64,000 nucleotides of DNA from Pseudophaeomoniella oleicola (Eukaryota > Ascomycota > Eurotiomycetes > Phaeomoniellales > Phaeomoniellaceae), in NCBI GenBank assembly GCA_003868215.1, contig QWDQ01000077.1:1-64000 (forward strand), given 5' to 3'. The notes beneath the pieces are model-generated. The model was not told the DNA's origin and made no database searches. It was given only the letters and a program-made list of their open reading frames with translations. The translations under genes and the position numbers were made by a program. Numbering within the stretch: position 1 is the first letter of the stretch; every line of letters starts with the position of its first letter. Below, piece after piece: positions 1 through 12,425 of the stretch.

Positions 1-75
<75 letters not shown>
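1..75. repeat. CTA trinucleotide microsatellite
   Basis: About 25 uninterrupted CTA units open the window, so the array probably extends past the left edge. The unit is not the usual fungal telomere repeat (CCCTAA). It grades into short CTAGTAC-type degenerate repeats. Confidence 0.97.
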
Positions 76-76
<1 letters not shown>

Positions 77-732
77 ATACCTAGTACCTAGTACTAATTG
101 AAAAGTTGAACAACAATGTGAAATACCTTACCTACCAAGCAGTCATGTACACAAGTGCCCAATAATTGTAAAGTCTAGTCTAAAGCACCCAGGAAATAAC
201 CTGGAAGTTCGATGTGATAAGATATCTACACCCAGAACAGTACCTACTACTTACATTGTCTATCTACCTAGTCACCTAATAACATCCATACATAAGGGAC
301 ATGTATACCTATGTACTCTTGTAGACACCTTCCAGAAGAAGACTGCTAGGTACCTAGTATGGTTTTACCTATGTAAGGTAGGTAGATACATAGATACATA
401 CCTAGTACATACCTTAATACTTGTATGTACACTCCACTCCATACATACCCATACTCAAATCCATCCGTCCTCACTCTCTCATTCATTCTCATTCATCCTC
501 ACTCTCAGCTGCACACCGAAAACCGAAACCAAAATCGAATTTATGCCCACCGCGGGGAAAAAAACGCCATCGCTAAGACAAGAAACAGCAAGAAAACGAA
601 AGGGACGGAATACTAGGTAGGTATTCGCAATGATGAAATCTCATGAAAAGAGAATCAACTTGAAGAGCCCGATGAAAATGATGACAATGCTGCTTTGTAC
701 AACGGAAGAGGCTTTTTTGGTTTTGCAAAAGA
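76..732. other. Intergenic region left of ATG18
   Basis: No convincing gene is visible. The stretch holds several copies of CCTAGTAC/GGTAGGTA-type motifs (around 80-95, 346-358, 376-410 and 613-621). The right part should carry the ATG18 3' untranslated region. Confidence 0.6.
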
Positions 733-2277
733 TTAATAGTCAATTGCTGAGGAGCTTAGTTTGTCGCTTGTGTCAAGAAGGCTGTTTGAAGAAAAAGTAA
801 AAAGTTAGCTGGTGATTAATATTAATGGTGGTAGTATATTCAGAACACTCACGAGTATTGCTTCGTCAAAGTACCCTCGCCTCCCCGAACTAGATCGATG
901 TTGAAGACGTAAAAATTGCCGTCGCTGGTTACCACCATGACTTGAGGTGTGTTGCTCCCCATCGCTACTACGCTCTTCAGACCGCCTGTCGACGACGGCT
1001 GGGCAGGTTTGGGTAGCTTGATCCAGGCAAAATCGCGAGCAGGCTCCCACATCTCGGCGACTCCCTTCGGTAAGTAGCCTCCGACCTTCGAAGCGAATGT
1101 ACTGCCAACATTCTGTGACGTTCGCCGAATAAGCCCCATGAACGTGCCGTTGGGTTTACGAGCACCGACTGGAACTGAAGGATCTCCATCACCGAGATAT
1201 TCGCTTGAATCTTGAGCTGATTCGCTTCCATGACTGTACCTACGTGAGCCATACATGCCAGGTGATCTCTCAGGAGACGACGGTAGGGCCTGTGTATCCG
1301 AATGAGTCTGCGGGCCGAGTTTGAATATGTGGACCGTGTCTGTAGCCGAAGAGACACAGAGCAGGGTTGAAGTGATGTTGAAAGACATGGAGAATATTCG
1401 AGACGGCATCGAACCCCTCCGAAACTGGTACATCTTGTTTCCATCTGGAACGGAAAAGACGCGGATTATGGTGCCCTTATCCGAGGCTGTAGCTAGCACA
1501 GTACCCTCCTGATTTAATGTCACACAGGACAAAGGTGACCGGTGGGCTTCCACAACATTTACAGCCTCAAGCTTGATGGCGTCGAATATCAGGACATCCC
1601 CTGTCGTCGGCGGCGTGTGAGATGAACCTGGGGGAGCATGTGACGGAGGATTGAAGGAAGAAGTTGCTGACTTCTGTGGTAATGGATATGCAAGATAGCA
1701 ATTATCAGACGAAGGTGAGAGCGCACAAATAGCTAAAGGTATGTTTAGCAAACGGCGGGCATAAAATACTTTTATAGGGGGTCCCTTACCAGTGGGGTTA
1801 GGTGATGTCTCAATGGTATACAAGAGTTTCATTGTTTGTATATCGTAGAGGTATATTTGATCCTCCAGCACAATGACAAGTCTCTTTCTGTTCAGCCTTA
1901 CTGCCAAAACGGTGGTAGGAAACGTTAACTCGCATATTGTTGATTGGCGCTACATTACTAGGTCAGTCTTCCTCCACTGTACGCCAGAGACGAATCATTG
2001 GCGGTGGAAACTAACCTTTGTATTCGTGATCTGAAGTCTTCTCGGCGACAGTATGAGCGCAACCAGGGAAGTCGAGAACAGCATTTCCAGGATCGCTATA
2101 TTGCCCTCTTTTGTCTCGAAACATTTGGCGAATGGGTCTGTCGTGAATATTCGGAAGCCCCGCGACGTCCCTGCACGAAAAGTGAGTGACAGATCTATGA
2201 CTGCGGTTGTGCGCAGGAGACGTACCTACAGCCAGATGGCTGTAGTCCTGATTGAAGGTGACAAAATTCATAGACAT
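733..2277 (-). CDS. ATG18: Autophagy PROPPIN Atg18
   Basis: Seven-bladed WD40 beta-propeller that binds PI3P/PI(3,5)P2 and works in autophagosome formation and vacuole homeostasis. The start reads [18 protein letters not shown], typical of Atg18. My model has five exons on the minus strand: 2277-2226, 2170-2016, 1949-1790, 1732-853 and 781-733. They close to 431 residues. The phosphoinositide-binding FRRG motif is at about residues 226-229. The 57 bp intron at 1789-1733 (GTAAGG donor, GCTAAAC branch, TTTAG acceptor) is a multiple of three and has no stop, so it can be misread as coding. Removing it restores the family sequence [18 protein letters not shown] short last exon follows a GCTAAC branch site and a T-rich tract. 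Divergent from PPM2, sharing the 2278-3244 region. The identification is firm; the last exon is less certain. Confidence 0.93.
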
Positions 2278-3244
2278 CTTGCAAGCTGTCTCGTAGAAGT
2301 CTCAAGATGTAAGGTCCTCCTCTCAAGCTGAGCGCCTTTCTTTCGCGATTGTTCCCAGCGTGCTTAGAACATAGCTTAGTCTAAAGAAGGGCGCATCCAC
2401 TGCAGATCACAGGCACGACCACATCTGAAAGGGCAGACAGAGACGTGTCAGATCTGAGGAAGCTGGAGTAAGTTCGTCGTAGAGAGGACAAGTTTGTCCG
2501 ATGATATGTGCTGAGAAAGTAAGGTACTTGAGTTACCTGGAATGATGTTCAAGCTCCAAGCTTCAGCTTTCGGTTGATGCGGAGTCAAAGTGCCTTGTCC
2601 CTTGTCCCTTGTCCATACGTAGTAATTACCACGGGACCTTTTAAGGGATCTTTTAGGCGGGTGCCTCCAAATTGCCGGGAACAGATTGATCATCGTTAAG
2701 CTTAACGGAAGAAACTTTGAGCTTACCTAAGATGCCTAAAGATCATTAACCTTAGCCCCTCCTCAATGCTTCACCCACGAAGTTGATATTTATTAACCTA
2801 TCGAATATAGCTTCTCGTCATACTACGTATACGAAAATGACAGCAGGACAGAGACAAGACACTCTTGGACCCCTTAAAACAAATTTCAATGTCTGTGTGA
2901 TTCCTCCTGCTAGATTGGAGTGCTGAGCAGATATTCCAGTACTTAGTATCCCTATTCACGGTTGGTAAAGCTCTTCTGAACCTGGGTCTTCTTTTCTGTC
3001 GGATTCAGTGTTCCCTGCAACCCTCTTTAGCCAGAGTCGCCTATGGTCAATTGCTAAACACCAGTCGGGATATTGATAGAAAGCTAGTCCGAAGGGGTTT
3101 TCAGTCTGCCGTAGGAGTAGATCAGTTACGTGGAATATGGCGTCGGAGACAACAAAGCAAACCCGGCCCAATCGGCCAGGGAAAACGACGAGACCGTCAA
3201 GTTCAAAGCAAAGGCTAAAAGATGAAAGAGATGCCGATTTCGTC
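2278..3244. promoter_or_regulatory. Shared ATG18/PPM2 promoter region
   Basis: About 970 bp between two divergent start codons. It holds several short AT-rich stretches and no supported gene. A minus-strand open frame at 2956-3270 overlaps the PPM2 first exon and resembles nothing I know, so I leave it out. Confidence 0.5.
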
Positions 3245-6200
3245 ATGGCGGTATGTGCCAGCATACACACGTCAAGATGGAGACTGACAATGTTTAGACC
3301 AACAGCAGCAGTATAGTATCCAAGCGAAGCGTTGAAAGGCTCTACCTACCGGAGCCTCACTACTTTCGTCATTTTGTGCGAAAGCCTCAGCGGCGTGCGC
3401 CCATTATCAACCGAGGCTATTGGCTACGTATGCAGGCCATTGAGCATGTCATTCGATGCTTTCTGAGGCAGCCAACCGAAAAGCGAAAGGTCATCGTCAA
3501 CCTTGGATGTGGATATGATCCAATGCCCTTCCAATGGTTAGGCCAACACGCCGAGCTGTGTCAGGGAACCACTTTCGTAGACATCGACTATCCAGATCTG
3601 ATGAAAACGAAAGTCGGTGTTATAGAGCAAACTCCGCAAATACAATCCTTGCTAGGTGACGACTGTCGTGGGCAATCTTCACAGGACTCTCTTATGCTGG
3701 AGACACAACGTTACTACGCTGTTGGCTGCGATCTAGGGAATACACAACAGCTGGATGAGATTGTGAATCTGATGCCTTGGCTTCGGGACAGCTCACTACT
3801 GTATGTTGCTGAGGTGTCCGTCACATATATGGACGTGGAAAAGGCAGACAACCTGATCGCTTGGGCGGCACAAGTCGGCGCTGAGAACCAGTTCACGCTT
3901 CTTGAGCAATTCCTGCCAGATGGACCGACACATCCCTTCGCGGCAACAATGCTTCGACATTTTCACAAGCTTCGTTCGCCTCTAAAATGTATCAGTAAAT
4001 ATCCCTCGATTGAGACTCAAGAGGCTCGTTTCTTGGAGCGAAGTTGGGTGAACGCAGAAGCTCGAAACTTATGGGAACTGTGGAGTGATCCGGCATTCCT
4101 AACTCCAGACCAGAGATCAGACTTGGACAAGGTTGAGCCGTTTGATGAGTGGGAAGAATATGCTCTTTTTGCATCTCATTATTTTCTGCTTCATGCAGCG
4201 ACATTTGATACTCCTCCTGTTTTTACAGCACGGCAGGCAGGAGTCAGAACTATGGACGACATAAAGCGACGGAAATTGAATATACAAGAAGCCGGTGATG
4301 TGGGTATCAATGCCTGCAGAAAATACGGAGCCGCGCTTTTGTTGGACAGTGGAATAGTTGGGCTTCACAGTGGCTCAGGAACATCTGGGAGGTCATCTGC
4401 CACGGGCGTCTATCATAATCAAGCACATAACGATACCTCACATAATCCGTCAATTCCTCCTGGTAGCATTTCTCCCCGATCGTGCCATACCATTACTCAA
4501 TTACACGATGGGAACATGGTCCTTATCGGGGGTAGAGCTTCACCAGCGGAGGCTCTACGCGATTGTTGGATTTCAGAGGGTTCAGCATGGAAAAGAGTAT
4601 CCGATCTTCCTATCGGACTATATCGACATTGCTGCGCACCGGTTACTTTGGAAAATGGTGAATGCGGTATGATAGTGTGCGGGGGGAAAGAAACGGCGAT
4701 TAAGACTCATGGATCATGGCTTCTCTGGACCAAAATGAAAGGGTGGCTGCCTCTGGAACCATTGTCGAATTCTCCAACAGCTCGATTCGGCGCGAATATG
4801 GTGAGCACTGGAAAAGATCGTGGGGTCATATTCGGTGGGATGACCCAAGATGGGGTGATCATACAAGATTTCTGGACCTGGGATATTGTTTACGACAGAG
4901 GTCAAGTTCGAGGCATCCATTATCACTTCAATTCAGAGTCATCCGATGACACCGGTCACCTGGCAGAAATATGCCGCTTTGGAGCCACAGCAACTGCCTG
5001 TGAAGGCGGTGCTTACGTCGTAGGAGGCATTGCGAGGTCATGGTGCGTACCTCAAAAGACTGAGATATTGTTCCTCGACCTATCACAATCTGGAACCACG
5101 GAAGAATCCATGTTGGGGTTGGAAGTGCCAACATGGACGACGACTGCACGGCCTTTATTGGTCGGCCATTCCAGTTTACCCATCAGCGACAGCGAGACTT
5201 TAATACTTGGCGGAGGAGCTGTATGCTTCTCTTTCGGGTCGTTCTGGAACAACAAAGTATGGCTCATAAGTAGTGTTGGAATGTCGCAAAGTCTGTGGAC
5301 CTTACAGGATAGACCTCGCAGCGAACAGGTAGTCCCAACGTCGATTACAGTCAATACAAGGATCCAAGGTGCGTCACCCTCCTCCGCGGCAACAGAGCCC
5401 ATAGAGCGTCGGAAGCTTGACTCGGTCGAGGATTTTGACACGGTTATTGGCCGCGAACATCCTTGTATATTTGAAGGTCTCGATATCGGACCATGCACAG
5501 AACGTTGGACAAACGATTATCTGAAAACAGCCGTCGGGATGGAGAGGCAAGTAATCGTTCATGAAGCGGCTACTTCTATGATGAGCTTTCATGCGAAGGA
5601 CTTCAAGTACGTCACGAGACCATTCGCCGAATTCCTTGACAGGGCTAGCCAGGGAGCCAATGTATACCTGCGCTCATTGTCGAACCGCAACAAGTCTGAT
5701 GTGCCGACAGTGTTTGACGAGGACTATCCTGAGCTCGCTGCCGATTTCAAGATTCCTCCACAGCTAAGCAAGGTGTCCCAAAGGATGCATTCATCTCCGT
5801 TTCGAATTTCCACAGCGGGCATCTGGTTGCATTATGATGTGCAGGCCAATTGTCTGTTTCAAGTCCGAGGAAGCAAGAAGTTAATACTTTATCCTCCTGA
5901 GGATGTGCTTCGTCTCCAGTTCCCAGCGGGATCTACGACGTCTGGGCTTTCAATCTTTGACTCAACTGGTGCTGCGAGGCATATAGAAGGGTGTAAGCCA
6001 ATAGAGGTTACCTTGGAGGCCGGGGATGTTCTCTACATCCCTCCTCTGTGGCCTCATACTGCGGCGCCGGTGCAAGGGTTGAGCATTGCTATCAACATCT
6101 TCTTCCGCAACTTGGATGCTGGTTACGCCGTCGGCCGGGACGTCTACGGTAACCGGGACCTACAAGCGTACGAGAACGGACGTAAGCAGATTGAAAAACT

Positions 6201-6300
6201 GGTTCAGTCTTTTGAACGTCTACCTCGATCACTAGGGCACGTGTATCTTCAGAGGCTGGCGGATGAGCTTCTCGGTAAGGCCAATGAACTGGGAAGGTGA
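3245..6300 (+). CDS. PPM2: tRNA wybutosine-synthesizing protein 4 (Ppm2/TYW4)
   Basis: Last-step enzyme of wybutosine synthesis on tRNA-Phe position 37: methylation and methoxycarbonylation of the side chain. My model has exon 1 at 3245-3250 (just ATG GCG), a 47 bp intron (GTATGT donor, GACTGAC branch, TTTAG acceptor), then exon 2 at 3298-6300, giving 1002 residues. The joined start reads MATNSSSIVSKRSVERLY, typical of the family. Domains in order: leucine carboxyl methyltransferase-like fold at about 10-340 with SAM motif NLGCGYDPMPFQW near 70-82; kelch-like repeats at about 400-690 (several IFGGM/VVGGIA type turns); C-terminal JmjC-type domain at about 730-985 with a candidate iron triad HYD plus the His of WPHTAAP. 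Length and domain order match the family. Confidence 0.95.
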
Positions 6301-7832
6301 AAATGGAGGGCGCGGAGGGGAAGGTCGAGGGGTGAAAGATCGACATGCCTTTTGGTGACGGACAGTGATGCTAGTGATCATGTTGACCCACTTCATAGAC
6401 TAGTCGATCCTTGACTCTCCGATACTATTGTACCGTAGCAGATACTGGATGCAACTCTACCATGTAATAACAACATCGCCTTATAATGCCTCGCTGTAAA
6501 AATAGGTCCAAGGGAAAGAGGATAGATCAATTAGATCAGTAATGAGTCTCCTCTGATACTTTCAGCCGGCCAACCTCGACTTAACCCTCGGGAAACTCCA
6601 TCCATGGTGTTCCCAACAGTCAAAATCCAACAAGTTATCAGGAAAGATCGGCGAAGTTACTACTACGTAGTAGGTAGTAGACTGCAGAATGGGGACTGCT
6701 GATCTAATCTAATCAGATAATATTTTCCCTTTTTTTCAGTGCGTTGAAGTGTCTCCATCTTATCAGATTTTTCTCTTTCCCTTGGAACACTCCACATCGC
6801 AACAACCACGAATGTACTCCGTATGGTCCATAGTGATACACTCGTCACTAATCCCTGAACTTGACAAATGGAAAGCAGAGAAGGGTCTCCCTTACTATTT
6901 TAGTGCAATCCTACCTCGGCTTTCGTTAGGGTCCACCTCGCCTGGAATACAAGTGCTGATGAAAAAGCTGTCATTGCAATATGCCAGGCTGTCATCTTTC
7001 AGCTATGTACGGTAATCAGATTGCATGCCTTAGGGGATTCGCATATGATGATGCATGAGACTGCGAGACTGATTGCCTGTCATCATCGAAGCGAAACACA
7101 AGGTTAAGTGATTTATTACTCGATGGCGCTGCTTCTGCAGTCGTGTACTATGGTATGTTCAAAGACTATCAGAGAAGAGGACTTTTCCCATCACATTCTG
7201 GTACAGGCCCACACAACGAAAGGGAACCACCGAAAGTTCAGTATCTAGTCGCGAGTCAGTCTGGACAGCTCGAGCGCTACTTCGGTATCCTTGCTGTTAA
7301 CACCAATCTTCCTTGCTTGCAGTCCGCTACAAAATACCTAGGTCGGACCGACGTCGGAGGTCAGGTGTTGATGTGCCTTTCAGTCAACGGCTAATCTTAT
7401 CTGATCCGGGCATGATGCCTTCTAACCGCGTCCCACTATGGTACCTTTGGCTGTTATGCTAATTGACGTACGGCCATCATAGCTTCGACTTCCTCTAGCA
7501 GCAGAACTGCCTTTCCGTCAAAGTCGGGATGAGGACACTCTCCGGAAATGATCATCGTCAAGCATATCCACCATATTATTCCTACTTCGAAACATAAGGC
7601 TAATGAATCTCGAATTTTTTTCCTTCCATGGCTCTGTCACAAACCTGGGGTATACATGATGTCTCAAGTGCCGGTGTAGTGTCCTGTATTCCCGTTCCCA
7701 ATTTTTTTTTCTCTTTTTGGTTTCTTCCTTTCTCTGTCAAGGGTGCATGAGGTGAATAGCGAGATACTGCGCCAGCCTATGAAAGATTGGCGGTGAAACA
7801 GTGATCTTGCTGCATTGGGTACAGTATAGAAC
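6301..7832. other. 1.5 kb intergenic region before the ABC transporter
   Basis: No supported gene. Open frames at 6749-7015 and 7143-7394 look like chance: no family resemblance and no splice context. A perfect 14 bp palindrome CTACTACGTAGTAG lies at 6660-6673. The right part should hold the transporter promoter and leader. Confidence 0.55.
6660..6673. repeat. Perfect 14 bp palindrome
   Basis: CTACTACGTAGTAG equals its own reverse complement. The core TACTACGTA or close variants recur in other spacers (near 2822, 51660, 57737 and 57909). It could be a binding site or a simple-sequence by-product; nothing here decides. Confidence 0.6.
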
Positions 7833-10800
7833 ATGTCAGATCCCCAGGCGAAGGCTACAAAAGGCCTGTAAGACAAGATTCCCTCTCTCCCCGTGTACAG
7901 TCCATGCGGTTCCTGACGTTACACCAGTTGGGCAAGATGCCTAGATCACCTCCCAAGCCGAAGAGCCACCCTGAGATGGTTCCAGGTATTGGTATCAGCT
8001 CAACCGTCCTTCGCAGACTACATTCTGTTGTTTGCTGGCGTCGTATGTGCTATCGGCGCAGGTGTGCCCTTTCCGCTACTCGGAATCATTTTCGGTGACC
8101 TCATCAACAATATCAACTCTGCCAACTGCAACGACACCACCACCGGAAACAATGCACACCTGAGCCACGCTGTCAGGACAAGAGTGCTCGAGATCATATA
8201 CGTGACGATAGCAAATTTTGTTTTGATATATGCGTATACCACATGCTGGTCTCTCTTCGGGGAACGACTCGTTCGGCGTTTGCGAAAGAATTATTTCCAG
8301 AGTCTGGTCAAGCAGGATCTAACGTATTTCGACCAACTCGGTGCTGGTGCTGGAGATGTTACGTCCAGGCTTGTTTCTGACATTGAAACTGTACAGACCG
8401 GGACTTCTGAAAAGGTTGGCATCTTCATCGGGAGTGCTTCGTATTTCGTCGCTGCGTACATTGTTGCATTTTTGAAGGCACCGAAAATCGCCGGGATACT
8501 CGTCTCTGTTCTCCCGGCATACGCCCTGATGGCGGTAATTGGAGGACACTTCATCACCAAGTATGCCAAGAGAATGGCGGCAAATGTTGATGCTGCCACT
8601 TCGGTAGCTTCGTCAAGCTTGTCGAATATGCAACTGGTCCACGCTTTTGGGGCGCAACGGCGCCTCGTCGACCTTTTCGCTATGCACCTGAGCAAAACGA
8701 ACAAAGATGGTCTCAAGAAGGCACTTTCGCATGCAATTCAATTAGGGCTTCTCTACTTCATCGCTTACTGTTCCAATGCATTAGCATTCTGGGAAGGAAG
8801 TCGCGAGATCGCCCCAGCAGCAGAAGGCGGTCACTCCTCGGTCTCAGTGGGTGGTGTTTACACTGTCATCTTCGTACTGCTAGATGGTAAGCGAACTGTT
8901 ATTGGGTTCAAAATTCACACTGATGGTTTCCAGCCTCCTACATCGTCAGCCAAGTTGCGCCATTCCTGCACATTTTCCATGCAGCCGGAGAGGCTTCCGA
9001 ACGTCTCGAGCAAACTACCGAAAGAATTTCGAAAATCGACGGCACCAACAACGAAGGGCTAACGGACTTTTCCCTGTCACAGCAGGACGTCAACTTTGAA
9101 AATGTGTCATTCGCGTATCCCTCCCGCCCAGATCTCCCAGCTTTGCATGATATCAGCCTTCGCTTTCCAGCAGGTAAATCGACGGCGATCGTCGGACCTT
9201 CTGGTGGAGGCAAATCTACCGTCACTGCACTCTTGGAAAGACTCTATGATCCGGATACCGGTGCAATTACCGTCGGCAACGTCAACATGCGAGAGCTCAA
9301 CGTACGCAACCTTCGCAGCAAAATGGGGTTCGTTGAGCAGAACGCCCCTCTACTCGATCGAAGTATATTAGAAAACGTAGCATACGGTCTTGCGGGTTCT
9401 AGCCAATTCAACGAAACAATCCGATCTGCAGCTGTGAATTTTAAACTATCGCAGCTCGCAGAACAAATCAGAAGTGGAGAGCCGGAAGATCGGGCTATTG
9501 GCGCATTAGAAGGTGAAGTGCGAGCCATCGTCAACAAGGTCCGGGATGCTCTGGATGTGGCCCATGCTACGGAGTTCATACAAAGGTTGCCCCATGGCAT
9601 AGGCACGCGTGTCGGATCTTCTGGTAGTCAGGTCAGTGGTGGTCAACGACAACGAATCGTATTAGCTCGAGCTCTTATAAGGGAGCCGGAGCTTCTCATT
9701 TTTGATGAAGCAACAGCGTCTCTTGATGCTACGAGCGAGAAATTGATTCAGTCAGCGATAGCAATAGCAAGCCAAGGGAAGACAGTGGTCACAGTGGCAC
9801 ACCGTCTATCGACCATTCAGAACGCAGATAACATTATTGTCATCCAAGGAGGTCGTATCGTCGAACAAGGTGACCATGTGAGCCTTCTCAAGTTCGATGG
9901 TGAATACGCAAAAATGGTAAGTGTCCAAAACGTTGGGAGCAACGACGATGAAGAACTTGCAATCAAAGAAGAGATATCAGATGGCGAGAAGGGCTTATCG
10001 GATTCGGGGGTACTGGAAAAGACCGTCTACAGCAGCGGCAGTTCGTCGACGGCTGAGCCAGTGCATGATGTGAGTGAACCTGAGAAGGCAGATACTACCC
10101 GTTCATCGATAGTGCCCACTCGCAGCTCTGAATTTCCGCAGAAAGGCAAGCAAGGTCTGTTCTCAGTCTTACGACCTATTTGGGCGTATATCTTGGTGGG
10201 ACTCATAATGTCTGTGATTGTGGGTGGAAGCTACGCTGCCGAAGCTGTTCTCTTCGGTCAGACAGTGGGTCGTCTGAGCACGTGCAACACAAGGGAGAGG
10301 ATCCTCAGCACTGGACGTCTGTTTGGCCTGCTTTTCTTCTTGCTCGGTATAATCGAATTCACCGCAGTGATAGCCAATGGTTCCTCTTTCGGTCTTGGAG
10401 CGGCTAAAACATTGCTTCGTGTTCGCAAATCCACGTTTGGCTCACTGCTACGTCAGTCTATCCAGTGGCACAATGCTGAATCTAGGACACCCGGGGAGTT
10501 ATTATCCGTCATAACAGGAGATGCCGCAGCTCTCAGTGCTCTCACAGGTTCTACCATTGGCATTATTGTTTCGACAGCTGTGAACCTGGTTGCTGGTATC
10601 ATTCTCGCACACATCATTGCCTGGAAAATTGCGATTGTCCTGCTTGCGTGTATGCCCATACTGCTGGCCACCGGTTTCATGCGTCTCCGTATCCTAGGTA
10701 AATTCCATGAGCGGCATCAAAAGGCCTTCTCTAAGGCAACATCGATCACCCTGGAAGCGGTCGAGAACATCAGGATGGTCGCAGCACTCTCTCTAGAGGA

Positions 10801-11941
10801 TAGCATTTATTTGGAATTCGAGGACTCTCTTCGGAGTCCTTATCGAGAGACCTTGAAAGCTATCTTGCACAGCAGTGTATGGCTTTCACTGGCCTTCAGT
10901 ATCCCTAACCTCGTGTATGCACTTGGTTACTATTGGGGTTCGAAGCAGATCCTTTCGGGAAACTATTCCCAGACTCAATTCTTTACGGTTTTGCCTGCGT
11001 TACTTTTCAGTGCCCAATCTTGCGGACAGATGTTTGCTTTGGCACCCGATTTTTCCAAGGCCAGGTCTGCGACTAAGCATGTGCTCGATCTCATCAACAT
11101 CGACCCAGAAGCAGAAGTGTACCAGCGGCAGAAGGCCAAGGACCCAGAGAAAGCACTATCCGCAAGCACTCAGGCTGCCTCCGAGAAGCAAGCCCCGGTC
11201 TTGGGCCTCGAGTTCCAGGATGTCCATTTTGCCTACCCCACGCGACCAGACCATGAAGTGTTACGCGGTCTCGACCTAGCAGTAGCACCAGGACAGTTCT
11301 GTGCGCTCGTCGGACCTAGTGGACAGGGAAAATCCACAATCCTAAACCTCATCGAACGATTCTACGAGCCGAACAGAGGGTCAGTCATCATCGATCATTC
11401 CAATATCACCTTGAAGACCTCCACCGAATTCCGTGATCGAATTGCCCTCGTCCCTCAATCATCTGTCCTCTTCAACGGGACCATTGCGTTCAATCTTGGG
11501 CTCGGTGCACGACCGAGCGAGACGGCCACCCAAGCTGACCTCGAGCATGCGTGCCGCCTTGCAGGGGTCCACGACCTCATCACGTCCCTCAAGGATGGCT
11601 ACGACACGCTCATCACGTCCAACAGCCAATTCTCGGGCGGTCAGCGACAACGCTTGTGCATCGCGCGAGCGCTCGTCCGTAAACCGGCCCTGCTACTCCT
11701 CGACGAGAGCACCAGCGCCCTGGACACGGAATCGGAGCGACACATCCAGGAGAGTCTGGAACGTGTGCGCAGAGAAGCTGGCGTGACGATTGTGGCGATC
11801 GCTCATCGACTCAACACGATCATGGGGGCGGACAAGATCTTCTGGATAGAACAGGGGAGATGTGCATACAGTGGAACGCACCGAGAGTTGCTGGAATCAT
11901 GTAGCGGGTACAAGGAAAGCGTTGGTCATCAAAAGTTGTGA
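7833..11941 (+). CDS. ABCB-type full ABC transporter (MDR-like)
   Basis: ATP-driven exporter with layout TMD1-NBD1-TMD2-NBD2; substrate unknown. My model has exons 7833-7867, 7928-8886 and 8934-11941, closing to 1333 residues. The 35 nt first exon (MSDPQAKATKGL) is needed because the frame before the first membrane domain has no ATG. NBD1: Walker A GPSGGGKST at about 419, signature VSGGQRQR at about 565, Walker B LLIFDEATASLD, H-loop VAHRLSTI. NBD2: Walker A GPSGQGKST at about 1125, signature FSGGQRQR at about 1231, Walker B LLLLDESTSALD, H-loop IAHRLNTI. Both catalytic glutamates are present, so both sites look active. NBD1 carries an extra segment of some 30-45 residues before the signature, which I recall from one branch of fungal ABCB proteins. 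No biosynthetic genes adjoin, so a drug- or pheromone-export role is only a guess. Confidence 0.93.
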
Positions 11942-12365
11942 ATGGTCGGGCTGTATATCTGGGGAAACTTCTGCCCTTTTCCTAATCTACTACTCTTTGG
12001 TCTCTAGTACATCGCACCGGCGCTCATCGGCAAGGATAATCCTGTCCAATGCGCTGCATACAAATCCCAAGCGCATTATTTAGTCTACTACACACACATC
12101 CTCCCCTCATCACTACTGGTGTAATTACTATCCATATCTGACACTTGCACTGATGAACTATCTTTCTGTATCAGACCCTGTGTGGCTACTAACTTACCAG
12201 TATCTGTATCAGATGGCATACCACAGCGCAGCACACCATCATCCCCCGATCATGGTGTATGCTAATCAGCTAGCGATTTGCCGCTGAAGACCCTCCCATG
12301 CCATCCCTCACTTTCGCCCACCACCAACAGTTGGAGCTGACGCTGTGGCGCTGGGGGTTTAGATA

Positions 12366-12425
12366 AGGTACCTTCAATACCTACGTACCTATCTAGATAC
12401 CTAGGTAACTACCTATACCTACATA
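12366..12425. repeat. Cluster of TACCTA/TAGGTA degenerate repeats
   Basis: About 60 bp built of ACCTAC, TACCTA and CTAGGTA units. Related stretches occur in many spacers of this window and I found none in supported coding sequence. Confidence 0.7.

Noticed and set aside
1-75. Terminal CTA array as a telomere
   Set aside because: The unit is CTA, not CCCTAA, and genes continue at normal density right beside it; it is a microsatellite cut by the window edge.
2956-3270. 104-codon minus-strand frame in the ATG18/PPM2 promoter
   Set aside because: Overlaps the PPM2 first exon and intron and has no recognisable domain.
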